This document shows positions 51,729 through 62,563 of a stretch of 64,000 bases of DNA, one piece after another. Where the stretch lies: contig NC_079240.1 in assembly GCF_027921745.1 (NCBI RefSeq), positions 303,001 through 367,000 on the forward strand, read 5' to 3'. The translations under genes and the position numbers were made by a program. Positions within the stretch are counted from its first letter, which is position 1. Every line of letters begins with the position of its first letter. The notes beneath the pieces are model-generated. The model searched no databases and had not been told where the DNA came from. It saw only the letters and a list, made by a program, of their open reading frames with translations. This DNA is from Schizosaccharomyces osmophilus. Taxonomy: Eukaryota > Ascomycota > Schizosaccharomycetes > Schizosaccharomycetales > Schizosaccharomycetaceae.

Positions 51729-52431
51729 AATGTAAATAAATAAACAAGAAGTCATGCGTCGATGTAAACAAGCCACCCTGTGTTTGAACCCTGTTGAACA
51801 AGCAGCAAAACAAGACATTTTCGATGGAAAGTGCAGAAAAGAAGGAAAAAATGATTCTAAAGGATGTAATGTAGTTGTGTAAGTAGTTTTGTTGTCGAAG
51901 GTGTCTCTGTGTACTCGTTTGTTTGGTTGATTATCAGTACGAAGATTAGATCACCTATTGGAGGAGCGCTCATACTAAAAGATGTAGCCTTTTGCCATCC
52001 AGTGTTTGCCTTTGCCTTGGGAGACTCATGACAGGCAGCAAAGAAAATGAGAATAGAATTTAATTAAATTAAATTAATATTGAAATAAAAAAATAAAAAA
52101 GAGGAAAATGAAAAAATTCCTTTTTGATTTGGCTGGCAATGGAAATATCCTATGTCCTATGTACTAGAAGAAAAGCATCGAGTTGAACAAGTAATGAGTT
52201 GAAAATATAGCAGTACAAAAAACAAACTATTTTCTTCTTTTTTTTTCATTTTTTTTTCGAAATTTCTTTTATTCCCATCATTAGAAAAGAAAAACGCTTT
52301 TCTAAAAAAAACTCGGATTGTTTACATACGAACTACAGGGTACAGCATATCCTGTTACCTAAAGTTGTCTACATGACGCTGGCCATGGTGAACGCACACG
52401 TACCTTCTGCCAACGCATCTTTTCTAGAGAG

Positions 52432-54159
52432 ATGTCTGATAGCATTAATTTTCGTGAGGCTGGATACAATTTTACTACGATTCTCAAACGGTAAGTTCTG
52501 TCATAAACATGCATCCATTTCGTTCTCCGCCAAATCCAAGTGTCACTAATCCCGGGTTTGTTTAGATTGGAAGCGGCAACCTCTCGTTTAGAGGATCTAG
52601 TGGAAAGCGGCCATCAGCCTCTTCCCAATTTGCACCGAGCTTCCAGAGACCATAATGCCCAAACCCACAGCATTTCGATGAACTCCCATACTTCCCACAA
52701 CGGTACCAATAGCCCTGCCATCGCTGCTGTCCGGGAACACTCGTCTCCAAACGTAACACCTCGCCATAGTTCCAGCAACGGCAAGTCGGATTCTAGTTCT
52801 CCTTCCATTGCTGCCTATGACGAGTTCTGTTCCAAATACCTCAACGAATATGTTCAATCAAGTAAAAAGCTTGGTGGACTTGTCCAACAACAAAGTGAAC
52901 ACGTCGAGAATGCATTCAAGCTCTTGCGCGGCATCTTGGTCGTCGCCATGAAAGCAAAGAAGCCTGAATACGAGTCCCCTGAATTTTTTGAGTTTTTGAA
53001 GCCCATTCAATCCGAGCTTCTTAGCACGACCAATATCCGTGATGAACACCGTACGGATCCTTTGTTCAACCAACTCTCTACCGTCATGAGTGGTATTAGC
53101 GTTTTGGGTTGGGTCACCATTGAACCTGCACCTGTCTCTTTCATGTCTGAAATGAAGGATTCCTCTCAATTCTACGCAAACCGTGTTTTGAAGGATTTCA
53201 AAGGAAAAGACGAACTTCAGGTTTCTTGGGTCCGTTCGTACCTTACCCTGCTGACGGAACTTGTCAACTACGTCAAGACCCATTACAAAACCGGCTTGGT
53301 CTGGTCCAACAAACCTGACGCTCCTCCTTTGAAGGATGTTATGAAAAACGCTGCCAACAAGCAACAACAAGATGAATCCTCAGGAAATTCATCTTCAAGC
53401 GGAGCTGGTGGGTTGCCTCCCCCACCACCTCCTCCTCCACCATCGAACGACTTTTGGAAGGACAAGGAAGAGACCAAGGGAGATGAAAAGACCGGCATGG
53501 GCTCTGTCTTTGCCGAAATCAATAAAGGAGAAGTCATCACCTCTGGCCTCCGAAAAGTCGATAAGCATGAAATGACCCATAAAAACCCTGATTTACGAAA
53601 GACCGGTCCTACACCCGGTCCCAAACCCAAGACTACCTCTTCCGGAGTTAAGGACGAATTAGCCGTTCCACCGAAGCCAGCAAAAGCTCCTCGCATTGAG
53701 TTGGAAAATACCAAGTGGTTTGTTGAAAATCAAGTCAACAACCATAGCATCGTCTTGGAAGGCGTTGAGTTGAAGCACACTGTGCAAGTCATCGACTGTT
53801 CCAACTGTACTTTGATAATCAAGGGAAAGCTTAATGCAGTTTCCTTGTCAAATTGCAAGCGTACAAGCGTTGTCGTGGACGCTTTGGTTGCCGCTTTTGA
53901 CATTACCAAATGTAGTAATTTTGGTTGTCAAGTCATGGACTACGTACCTATGATTGTCGTTGATCAATGCGACGGCGGAGCCGTTTATTTGAGTAAAAAC
54001 TCTCTCAAAACAGAGATTACCACTAGTAACTCTTCCAGTTTGAACGTTAATGTTCCTACTGAGGATGGAGACTATGCTGAACGCGCTATTCCTGAACAAA
54101 TCAAGCATAGAATTAACGAAAAGGGAGAACTTGTTTCCGAAATCGTTCGTCACGAGTAA
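52432..54159 (+). CDS. cap1: Adenylyl cyclase-associated protein Cap1
   Basis: Two exons, 52432-52490 and 52566-54159, with a 75-nt intron; 550 aa against 551 in S. pombe. Cap1 binds adenylyl cyclase through its N-terminus and recycles actin monomers through its C-terminus. The splice reads TTILKR/LEAATSRLEDLVESG, identical in layout to S. pombe. The helical folded domain spans ~90-260 (YDEFCSKYL, FLKPIQSELLSTTNIRDEHR, GISVLGWVTIEPAP). A run of nine Pro (GLPPPPPPPPPSNDFW) and a WH2-like segment (INKGEVITSGLRKVDKHEMT) follow. The C-terminal CARP beta-helix includes NTKWFVENQVNNHSIV, SNCKRTSVVVDALVAAFDI and DYAERAIPEQIKH. Codon use indicates high expression. Confidence 0.97.
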
Positions 54160-55093
54160 ACGCAAAGTATGAATAAGAAATGAGTATATGGCATAAATTG
54201 TTTTTGGATGAACCGCTTTTATCATTTCTTTAAGAAGTATATAAATATGAATATAAATGTATATTTATATTTATTTAATTTATGACAGGACGATGTACTG
54301 AGTCTCGATTCCCATAGGAAGCGTTTCCAATGAAATATCCGTGATGGTGAATTTCGTATTTTTATCATCCATTCAATGATGTCTTGTATGTTTTCTTTTT
54401 TTTTCTCGTCTTGGATGAACAGAGCGCTGAAAGGAAATGCGTGCTTTTATGAACTTTTGCCAATGCCGATCTTTTACGACGAATAATGTGAATGATGCTG
54501 ATATGTCTCGAGCTGTATGTGCTTTGATATACCAGTCTAGAGGAGGAAATATGGTTGTTTTCGTTTCTATATTTGTTTTTGTTAGAACCCGAAAGACTTC
54601 CATCCATCCCTCCGTTCCATCGTTATGCAATATTGCTTTTCAAAAGCAAAGATATTGACTGAACGTTCTTCTTACTTTTTCTTATAGAATATTACAATTT
54701 TGTTTAATAATATAGAGTACGAATTTTTAAACGTTTCTTTGATTCATGCGACACTATCAACGGTAATTTTTTTCTTTCTTTTGCAAATTCGTTCCTTTCT
54801 TGCATTAAGTGAAACAAGCTAAAAGGAAATGTATGGTAAATCTATACAAGAAAGAATCGTAAAACGAAGGATCGGTTGATGAAAAACTAATGACTGTCTA
54901 TTGTTGATATTCGGCATTAACATTTTGCTTTTCTAAACAAAAAGCGAGGATTCGTAATTTCCTAAAATGAGTAGTGGGGAGCGAATGCTTCGGTACTAAA
55001 ACGAAGGCTTGTTGGTCGATATTCTTTGCTCGGGTATGGAGCGTATTATGGAATACGTAAAACGTCAGTTCGTGAGCGGATGCTTCCGAAGAG

Positions 55094-55101
55094 TATATAT
55101 A
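55094..55101 (+). promoter_or_regulatory. TATA box of mdh1
   Basis: TATATATA at 55094-55101, upstream of the inferred first (non-coding) exon. Transcription would start at roughly 55125-55150. Confidence 0.5.
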
Positions 55102-55216
55102 CGTGATGGGAAGAAACCAACTTTTCCTTTACCAAATCCCCCTCTAAAGTAATAAACGCAGACAGAAAAGAAGACTCCGGTTTTCCATTCATTATAAAAA
55201 CGATAAACCTTTCAAG

Positions 55217-55622
55217 GTAAGTTGCTTCGGAATTGCAGATGGAAAATTATTCACAATGGGCTTTGTTGCAAACGATGTGATGTTCAAGTATGAATAGAGC
55301 ACAGAGCATAGTGTATATGGTAGAACTACAAGAGTAGGATCATCGGTCAGAGTCGAAGAAAGAATGCTAGTGAGAAACTAGGAGAGGATGAATACGGAAC
55401 GGAGGAGAGCCGTACAAAAGTACGCTTTGCTTGTATAGGAGGGCTGTTTCGATTTCTTTCTTTCGGTTCATGTCTCTTGTTTCATCTTGTAGTTATCTGC
55501 TTTCTTACCCTTGGAATTATGCCCGCGTCTATATTCAGTGTGAAAGAAGTAACATTATGCCCAGTGATATCATTGCATACGAGAAAATCAAGCCGAAAGA
55601 GTTGCGCTAACACTTCGTGTAG
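55217..55622 (+). other. Probable 5'-UTR intron of mdh1 (406 nt)
   Basis: A consensus donor (CAAG/GTAAGT) at 55217 pairs with a branch site GCTAAC at 55606-55611 and acceptor GTAG at 55619-55622, 26 nt before the mdh1 ATG. Distances and sequences are those of a typical fission-yeast intron, only longer. Removing it would also remove several upstream ATGs from the leader (e.g. 55240, 55255 and 55274 areas). No conserved RNA is recognised inside. Confidence 0.55.
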
Positions 55623-55648
55623 AAAAGCTTAAACGTGTTCTTAGAAAA

Positions 55649-56671
55649 ATGATGTATAAAACAGTTTTGCAAAGAATGGGCATGAAGACATGCATGCCTC
55701 GCCCTTTTTCAACTAGCTCTAGACTTAATTACAAGGTAGCTGTTTTGGGTGCCGGTGGTGGTATTGGCCAACCTTTGTCCATGCTTTTAAAGACAAACAC
55801 AAAGGTCTCTGAATTGGCTCTTTTTGACATCAAGGGTGGTCCTGGTGTTGCCGCTGATATCGGCCACATCAACACCTCTTCCAATGTTAACGGTTATTCC
55901 CCTGATGACAAGGGTCTTGAAAGGGCTTTGAAGGGCGCTGATGTGGTTGTCATTCCCGCTGGTGTTCCTCGTAAGCCCGGTATGACCCGTGATGATTTAT
56001 TCAAGACCAACGCCTCTATTGTTCGCGATTTGGCTTTTGCTGCTGGTGAAACCGCGCCTAATGCCAAGTATCTTGTTGTCACAAACCCCGTCAACTCCAC
56101 TGTCCCTATCTTCAAGAAGGCTTTGGCTCGTGTTGGCGTTCACCAACCTAAGCACTTGTTTGGTGTCACCACGTTGGATTCTGTCCGTGCTAGCCGTTTT
56201 GCTTCTCAAGCCACCAACGGTCTTGCTGAAATCCTCCGTATTCCCGTTGTCGGTGGTCACTCAGGTGCTACTATTGTCCCCCTCTTGTCTCAAGGACGCG
56301 TTGATTTGACTGGCGCTGACCGCGATAGCCTCGTTCATCGTATTCAATTTGGTGGTGACGAAGTTGTTAAAGCCAAGGCTGGTGCCGGAAGCGCTACCTT
56401 GTCTATGGCTTACGCCGGAGCCCGTATGGCCTCCTCTGTCATCCGTGCTTTGGATGGCGAATCCGGTGTTGAAGAATGCACCTTTGTCGAGTCTCCTTTG
56501 TTCAAGGATCAAGGTATCGACTACTTCTCTTCCCGCGTCACTTTGGGCAAGGATGGTGTTGAGACTATCCACCCTGTTGGCCCCATCAATGAATACGAGG
56601 AAGGTCTTCTCAAGGTTGCTCTTGGTGATTTGAAGAAGAGCATTGAAAAAGGTGAACATTTTGTTGCATAA
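55649..56671 (+). CDS. mdh1: Mitochondrial malate dehydrogenase Mdh1
   Basis: A single coding exon of 340 aa. It oxidises malate to oxaloacetate with NAD+ in the TCA cycle. The N-terminus is a mitochondrial presequence ([19 protein letters not shown], basic with Ser/Thr). The mature enzyme starts near [17 protein letters not shown], the NAD-binding motif. Substrate-binding and catalytic residues are in [13 protein letters not shown] (mobile-loop arginines), [21 protein letters not shown] and [10 protein letters not shown] (catalytic His ~204). It is a bacterial/mitochondrial-type MDH. Codon bias is very strong, as expected for an abundant enzyme. It follows a TATA box and a probable leader intron. 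Confidence 0.97.
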   Translation: MMYKTVLQRMGMKTCMPRPFSTSSRLNYKVAVLGAGGGIGQPLSMLLKTNTKVSELALFDIKGGPGVAADIGHINTSSNVNGYSPDDKGLERALKGADVVVIPAGVPRKPGMTRDDLFKTNASIVRDLAFAAGETAPNAKYLVVTNPVNSTVPIFKKALARVGVHQPKHLFGVTTLDSVRASRFASQATNGLAEILRIPVVGGHSGATIVPLLSQGRVDLTGADRDSLVHRIQFGGDEVVKAKAGAGSATLSMAYAGARMASSVIRALDGESGVEECTFVESPLFKDQGIDYFSSRVTLGKDGVETIHPVGPINEYEEGLLKVALGDLKKSIEKGEHFVA

Positions 56672-57109
56672 ACTACTTTAGCGAACTCTCCACTTGCTAT
56701 TCCAATCGTTCTTTAGTCTTAACGCAATTTGTTAATGATATCTATGCCTAGACGAAAATTCGTTTTATTTTCTTGTATTCCAAACTCGTAATGTTTTTAC
56801 TTTCTACCCTACTGTGGATTTTTATCGCTTTTCGTATCCACTCAACTGTAAATGCAATTGAACATTCCTAGGTGCTGTAGCGTATTCCAAATTAAATCAA
56901 AGGTTAGCAGATTTTTATTCATAAGGCCATCAAAATTATAAATTTATTTGTATTTTTCCAGAGAAACCAATTTTGAGGTTTTCATTGGGGGTCTTTTCAT
57001 TCTTTACTTTGTCTGCATTTACGACGTCTCAAGGCGAAGTTAACGAAATTCTCTTACCAAACCAGTAGACACACCAGAATTCTGTCAACTCTTTAATATA
57101 TGATATAGA
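56672..57109. promoter_or_regulatory. mdh1 3' flank and upstream region of the L1-fold gene
   Basis: 438 nt between two plus-strand genes. It contains a T-rich stretch near 56765-56820. No element is clearly recognised. Confidence 0.3.
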
Positions 57110-58209
57110 ATGCCATTGAAAAGAAAAACGGATTACAAATCAATAGAAAAACTTGATCAAAAATCGGTATATACATCTTTCGTGTTTTTCGTGGAAAGAG
57201 AGGATGTACTAACAAAATTGTGCAGGTTGAAAAGGCTTCGGCAGCTTTACTACAATATGTGAAACGAAAAGGGTACAATCCTGAGAAAGAAAGGATATAC
57301 TTACAAATTAATACATTTCATCCGCCTGAAAACGAATCGCTAAGGAGGCCCAGTAAAATGTAAGTAAAATAGTTTTTAAGGGTCGACAATTCAATGATTC
57401 ACGCCTATCGAGAGTTGAATTTCCTGAGCTGTTTCCTTTAGTAGGAATGGTCGTGTTGATTTTGGTTGCTGAACATTGGCACATTTCACAAGGTTTTGTT
57501 CTGACTCTTTAGGGATTGGCCAAACATCAATTCTTTTTACTAACGTTATACTAGTTTTCTTCCTAATCGTGTCTTACATGCAGAAGATGCCTGCTTGTTT
57601 GTGAAAGGCTCTCAGCAGCAATTGCAGGACGAGGTAGAAAAGCAGGGGTTGGACGAGATTATCACAAAAGTCATTAGCATTGCAAGGTTGAAGTTAAAAT
57701 ACAAGACTGTGAAAGAAAAATGTCAGTTACGTGATTCCCACACATTTTTTTTCATGGATAAACGAGCTGCAAAGGACGTGACAGCATTGATGGGTATGGT
57801 GCTTGCTCAAAAAAAGATTAAAACTTTTCCGATTTCTGTAGATCAAAAGAAAGACACGATTCGTCATCAGGTCGCTCGTTGCTTGCATTCTACCTATTTT
57901 CAATTATCCGCTGGTACAAGTCATACTATTCTATGCGGGCTCGCTTCTCAAAGCACCGACCAGTTACGCCAAAATATTGAAGCCATATTTCGTTCTTTGT
58001 TAGGAAATTTCATTCCTAGAGGATGGAATGCAATCGATAATGTTGCTGTAAAGACAGCCGACAGTGCCTCTCTTCCTATTTGGCACTCAGATCAGGCAGC
58101 CGCTGAGTATAAGAGGAACGCTGTTCATATCCAAGATAGCCGTCCTCCTACCAAAAAGGAATTACGAGCAATGCAAAAAGGAATTCAAGTTCCTAATAAA
58201 CCCCTTTAA
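57110..58209 (+). CDS. Ribosomal-L1-domain nucleolar protein, Cic1/Utp30 family
   Basis: Three exons, 57110-57166, 57226-57359 and 57555-58209; 281 aa. The protein has a ribosomal protein L1 fold (HAEDACLFVKG, ARLKLKYKTVKEKCQL, TFFFMDKRAAKDV, then SAGTSHTILCGLASQ with a distant IPRGWNAIDNVAVKT). This is the pattern of Cic1/Utp30, U3 snoRNP- and pre-ribosome-associated proteins that act in early ribosome assembly. The splice joins give QKS/VEKASA and SKI/FLPNRVL, where the Ile codon is completed across the 195-nt second intron. The basic C-terminal tail is KKELRAMQKGIQVPNK. S. pombe has more than one member of this family, so I give no symbol; position suggests SPCC306.07c. Confidence 0.88.
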
Positions 58210-58659
58210 AACAGTTTTTTTACAGCTGTTGTTTGGTTGATTGGCGTTTAAGCCGTGTACTGTCTGTTTATCTTACTAGACGCTGGCTTTTTTGCATGGT
58301 TTTGGTATATATTTGGAAAAATTACAGGGTAATCGGTTCATTATTCGTTTCAGCAAACTCAAAAGTCTCTTTTTTAGGCAGGTATTTAATAAGAACATGG
58401 CTTTTGCTTTTTGCCAGCAAGAGTTTTAAAATTAGTTTACAATTTACAAAAAAAAAAAGAAAGAAAAGATCTCAATTTCATTATATACATTTAAAACTAG
58501 TTTATTATGTTCATCCAAGCTTTTTTTCATCGATCTCCTTTATAGTGATATTAACATAAGGGAAGTTTGGTTTCGTTCTGTACCTCCCATTTCAAGCAAG
58601 CTTGGAATTCTTGAGGAAAGATTTGATTTTTTTGAAATTGAGACGAATCCAATTTTATT
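58210..58659. promoter_or_regulatory. Gap between the L1-fold gene and big1
   Basis: 450 nt. An AAAAAAAAAAAG run at about 58449-58460. No ORF with recognisable features. Confidence 0.3.
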
Positions 58660-59661
58660 ATGAACTTTTGGAATCTTTCTTTGCTTTTCTACATTTCGGC
58701 TGCGGTCGCTTTCCAAGATACTTATCCATTATTTGCATTTTCGTCATCTTCGTAAGTCCAACATGTACCAATATCAAGGCTTGCAAAGCTAACAATTATT
58801 TTAAGAGCTGTAATTGATGCAAATGAAGGACCAGTCTTAACTTCCTACTCGAATTTCAACAATAAGGCAGAACAATTCCTGTCAAACTGCGATGCTACCA
58901 CTGTTTTCATTTACCAGCCTGGTCTTCAGGCTGAAGACTTTCACTCTTCTGCTTTATCTAATATGAAACGTATTTCCTTGGACGCTGAATCTCAATACAT
59001 CTTACCCTATTCCAAGGAACGTTTACATCCTGATGGACTTATTTACGATGCCAAAGTTTCTTGCTCTTCGAGAATTGTAAATATCGACCCTACTCATGAG
59101 TCATTTCCTATTTTAGAAAAAAACCAAATTAGTGTGATTTCTATGAAGGATTTGTCTTTAGGTGCTAAATCACGCGAACAAGAATTATTTGAGTTGGATC
59201 AGGTCATTTATTCGCTCTATTCAAGTATTCCTGATGATATTGAGTATACCTTTTTCCTGACTTCCTCTCCAAAGTTTGCAACCGTGCAAGTGTCAGAGGA
59301 CAACAACACCAAACAAAAGGAGGACGAAGATGAGGAAGATGAATCTTTGAATATGGAGTCGAATTACTTCGTGAGTATGAATCGTCTTCGTCATGCACAA
59401 CCCATTTCCCTTCCCGTCGAAAATATGAACGATCGCGGCAATTCTCAAGTTCGTAACCAAGATAATCAAAGTGTATCTACTACTGACGGCAGCTTATTCG
59501 ATCGCTATCAATTTTTTACTCCGGGAATTTTTATGGGATATCTAGCTCTAGTGGTTTTGGTGCCTACTTTGATCATTTCTTGCAAATTGCTCTCATCCGT
59601 TCAGATCAGCTACCATGCTTTTAGCAGCCCTCGTAAAAAGAATTTATCTGTAAAGCAATAA
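58660..59661 (+). CDS. big1: ER membrane protein of the BIG1 family
   Basis: Two exons, 58660-58751 and 58806-59661, with a 54-nt intron; 315 aa. BIG1 in budding yeast is an ER protein needed for normal cell-wall beta-1,6-glucan and linked to the V-ATPase assembly factor Voa1. The start is a signal peptide (MNFWNLSLLFYISAAVAF) followed by QDTYPLFAFSSSS, the conserved 'F.DT.PL..WSS' opening of the family. The luminal domain contains CDATTVFIYQPGLQAEDF and an acidic loop (EDEDEEDESLN). One C-terminal TM segment (IFMGYLALVVLVPTLIISC) is followed by a short basic cytosolic tail. The intron splits the Ser codon of FSSSS/AVIDAN, which restores an uninterrupted frame. Confidence 0.88.
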
Positions 59662-60385
59662 TAATTTTGCTAATGCTAATTTCCACAAAGCGTTTCGCAG
59701 ATGCTGTGCTTTTGATTTATGGAAAGCAATGAAAAAGTACTGTTACTTGCTTGGTATGAAAGACAATTTTAAAAGAATGGGTCCTGTGATCCTAAACTGA
59801 TTCTTGCCCGATGATTATTCTATGAGAATGATAAATGGACTCAAATTGAACAATCGAGAAATATAAATTTGCAGTTTTGCTACTATGAAAACAGATTCAG
59901 TGCGAAACATGGCTAGAAAATGGCGCTAGATGTTTTACTGCTTGTTAGTCGCCCAAGTAAACAGATTAAATTGTCAAGCAAATTGATTTGATTACTTTTG
60001 CAATTTTAGAAAATGCCGTTCACCACATCGGAAAGGCTACAACGTGATGACGATTCGATTCTTTCACTAGAGATACTAGATGATGCATAATTCTCGACAA
60101 TGTTGTTTGAATCAAGTATATGATGGTTCGAATTAAGAAAGAATCAGATGTTGAAATTACACACTATTTTGTTTCATATTTATTAGATAAATAATATCAA
60201 TTCTCGATGTTTCATTTAGTCTTCCTATACATGAATTCAAGTATCATGGTTCTGCCATCACCAGTATTGCTTGCTGGTAGCCCTTCGTTAACCAACTTTG
60301 AACCTGCTTGTTTACAATTCCTTAAACTACTGAGAAAATCAATCTTAAATTCATTAAAAGTTTAGAAGAACACCAGTGGACCAAT
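59662..60385. promoter_or_regulatory. big1 3' flank and ins1 promoter
   Basis: A 724-nt gap. I looked for a sterol-response-type site upstream of ins1; only weak partial matches (ATCACCAG near 60258 and CACCACATC near 60019) are seen. No ORF or RNA gene. Confidence 0.3.
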
Positions 60386-61376
60386 ATGGCTTCTCAAAAA
60401 GTGTATCGGCCTCATCCTCGATATGCTGAAGGATTTCCCAGTCAGGCAAACATGAAACGCTCCATCTCGGTGATGTCTTTTACATCGTTGGATAATATGC
60501 GATCAACATTGTCCGGGTTATTCACTCCTTTAAGGCTAGAAGAAGAAGAAGAACAGGAAGAAGATGATGATTCATCCGTTCATGATTATGAAGACTACGC
60601 AAGTAAGCAGAAGGACGACGATCTCAAAAAAGAGAAAACAAAAAGGAGAATCATTTTGGAACCAAATTTATCCTTAAAGCTGTTATTCTTGAAGTTTCTG
60701 GCAATTTTTGGGCTAGGATCGATTTTTACTTATATGGCTGAAGGCATTCTCCAAGAAGCCAAACTGTCATCATTAACTGTTCGATGCGGAAGTTGGGTAT
60801 TTAAGCCGAATTGGTCTGTTGCTTTTGGACTTGTAGCTATAGGACTTGCAGTTGCATATCGTTTGATGGATGTACGATGTCCATCTGGTTCTTCCGCAAG
60901 GAGAACATCACAATCTTCACAATTTCAGATTCTTTCGAGATATCTTGCTGCTTTTGCTACTCTTCTTCTCACTATGAAAGTAAGGTGAATCTGTGGTTTC
61001 GTTTATCAGTGGAAGAAACCAATCAGTCAATGATACTCCGGCTAACTTTCGCTTTTAGAAATTATTGAGCACTCAAAGTACCCACTCTTCTTTTGTTGCC
61101 TTGGTTGCCAGCGCTGTCACTATTTGGTACGTGTTTGATCGTTCAAAAAACGGTTTCACCGTCTCGTGTATAATGAGTATTATCGGTAGCATAGCGTATT
61201 ATGCATTTGTTGATAGTACTCCATTCAGGTAAGTTTACATTGATTTTAGATTCTCGTACTTACATATTAGTCTTTTCGAAACCAACCCTTCAGAATACCA
61301 ATTTCGTTATTGGATCCCTATGATTCTTTTCTCTGCCTCAACAATAGTGGGAAACGCCGGCCGTCTCCTCTTTTAA
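60386..61376 (+). CDS. ins1: INSIG-domain protein Ins1
   Basis: Three exons, 60386-60979, 61059-61228 and 61271-61376; 289 aa. INSIG proteins are polytopic ER proteins. In fission yeast Ins1 promotes phosphorylation of HMG-CoA reductase and so controls sterol synthesis, rather than acting through SREBP retention. The N-terminal ~90 residues are cytosolic with an acidic run (LEEEEEQEEDDDSS). Hydrophobic segments follow: LLFLKFLAIFGLGSIFTYMA, SVAFGLVAIGLAVAYRL, YLAAFATLLLTMK, SFVALVASAVTIWYVFD, CIMSIIGSIAYYAFV and WIPMILFSASTIVGNAG. The exon joins (LLTMK/KLLSTQS and STPFS/LFETNP) reconstruct the family pattern: WYVFDRSKNGF and the final WIPMILFSASTIVGNAGRLL. Three exons are needed for the full INSIG fold. 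Confidence 0.93.
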
Positions 61377-62563
61377 GTTTTTTTCACGATGGCTTATAAG
61401 TTCTGGACTCTTCAGTGTATGATTCTTTCAATTTTATGTTTGTATCTGTTATGACATTCTTCTAGAATATAATATGTATGGGCGATGGTTAAAGCACTGT
61501 ATATTTCTTTTTCAATTTACTGTATTCGATTTTATTTTTGGTTCTATATATCCTCGGGAAATGTTTACTTTTATTCATACGATGTTTCAATGGCTATTGT
61601 CTTCAGTTCATTCCTTTGGTCGTCAGCTATTACTTTTGTGAGTCATCTTGGTTCATCAATCCGAGAAATTAATTTGATTTTAGGCAGTAAATGAGAAAAG
61701 GTTAAATTATACTCGCTTCGTAAATTTTATGCCGGCGGTCGCTACATCTCTTCATTTTGCATTCTCATCCAGACTTGCACGCTAGAAGTTTCGCTGTAAA
61801 AGTACTACTGATATGTATAATTTACATACTATTTTATTCAATAAATACAACCATTCCGTTTAGAAAAGCTTGATTGAATATTTGTTTATATGACTCCCTT
61901 ATGTACTGAGACATAACCGTTTAAGTGTGCTGACGTGAAAACGAACAAGGTTATGAGACAAAGACAAGAGAACGCATCCTTTTTATTATTATTTTTGCTC
62001 AAAGAATAAAATAAAACCAATCTACCTTTTTTTTACGAAACTACTACCATTATTCCAGTCGCAAAAATTATTACTGTAAATTAATTCTTTTGTTTATTTA
62101 CTACTTAGCGTAATTTTCGTGTCTCACTATTTGCTCTTGGATTGAGAAACGTGGTGCGCTACTCAGTCATTACTTTACCTTTCTCCTATCCTTTGCCTGG
62201 GAAGGCAAGACAAGAGTTTGTATGTGATTGTTTCATCCTATTCTATAAAAAACACCTGTTGTGTAATTTTGACTCTACGGTTTCGTTTCGTTGGCTTTTT
62301 TGGCTTTGTTTACGTCTTGCTACAAATCGAACGCGATCCATGTGCATCTTTAATCATAAAACCACAATATAGTACCTGAATGGTTTCTGTTTAGGGTTTG
62401 GATAGATATATATACATATATATATATCGACATATGTTTATACGCAAGAACATTTTGCTTTAATTTATTTCACTGATATTGACTTGCCTTCTATAAGATC
62501 CTCCTATTCTACGTATTGATCCAGTCTATTACATATTTATCTGTGTAAATAAATTATAATACC
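61377..62563. promoter_or_regulatory. ins1 3' flank and set1 promoter/leader
   Basis: A 1.19-kb gap. Bases 62405-62428 are an AT/ATAC dinucleotide-like tract. ORFs at 61485-61694 and 62142-62372 are AT-rich and look spurious. No RNA gene is seen. Confidence 0.35.
62405..62428. repeat. AT-rich dinucleotide tract
   Basis: An alternating A/T run interrupted by single C and G, about 140 nt before the set1 ATG. A simple low-complexity repeat; it could serve as TATA-like promoter sequence. Confidence 0.5.

Larger units (their letters stand above)
51321..52431. promoter_or_regulatory. Divergent promoter region of the secreted-protein gene and cap1
   Basis: A 1.1-kb gap with several transcription-factor-like sites: TTGTTTAC at 51623-51630, TGACGTCA at 51721-51728, a run ending AATAAACAAG near 51748, GTAAACAA at 51764-51771 and TTGTTTACAT near 52317-52326. 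A minus-strand TATA box is at 51605-51598. Oligo-T runs lie near 52240-52258. An upstream ORF of cap1 begins at 52373 (see findings). Confidence 0.5.
54160..55648. promoter_or_regulatory. cap1 3' flank and mdh1 promoter/leader
   Basis: A 1.49-kb gap. The first part includes an A/T repeat at 54230-54275 (likely cap1 3' end). The mdh1 TATA box at 55094-55101 is followed by a probable 5'-UTR intron, both listed separately. A 73-codon ORF at 54437-54658 (MRAFMNFCQCRSF) has no recognisable family and is doubtful. Confidence 0.45.

Noticed and set aside
56261-56659. Antisense ORFs opposite mdh1 and cap1 (also 52858-53370 and 53283-53714)
   Set aside because: Shadows of biased coding sequence in real, well-identified genes.
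60000-60385. Sterol-response (Sre1) element upstream of ins1
   Set aside because: Only partial matches to ATCACCCCAC-like sites were found, too weak to call.
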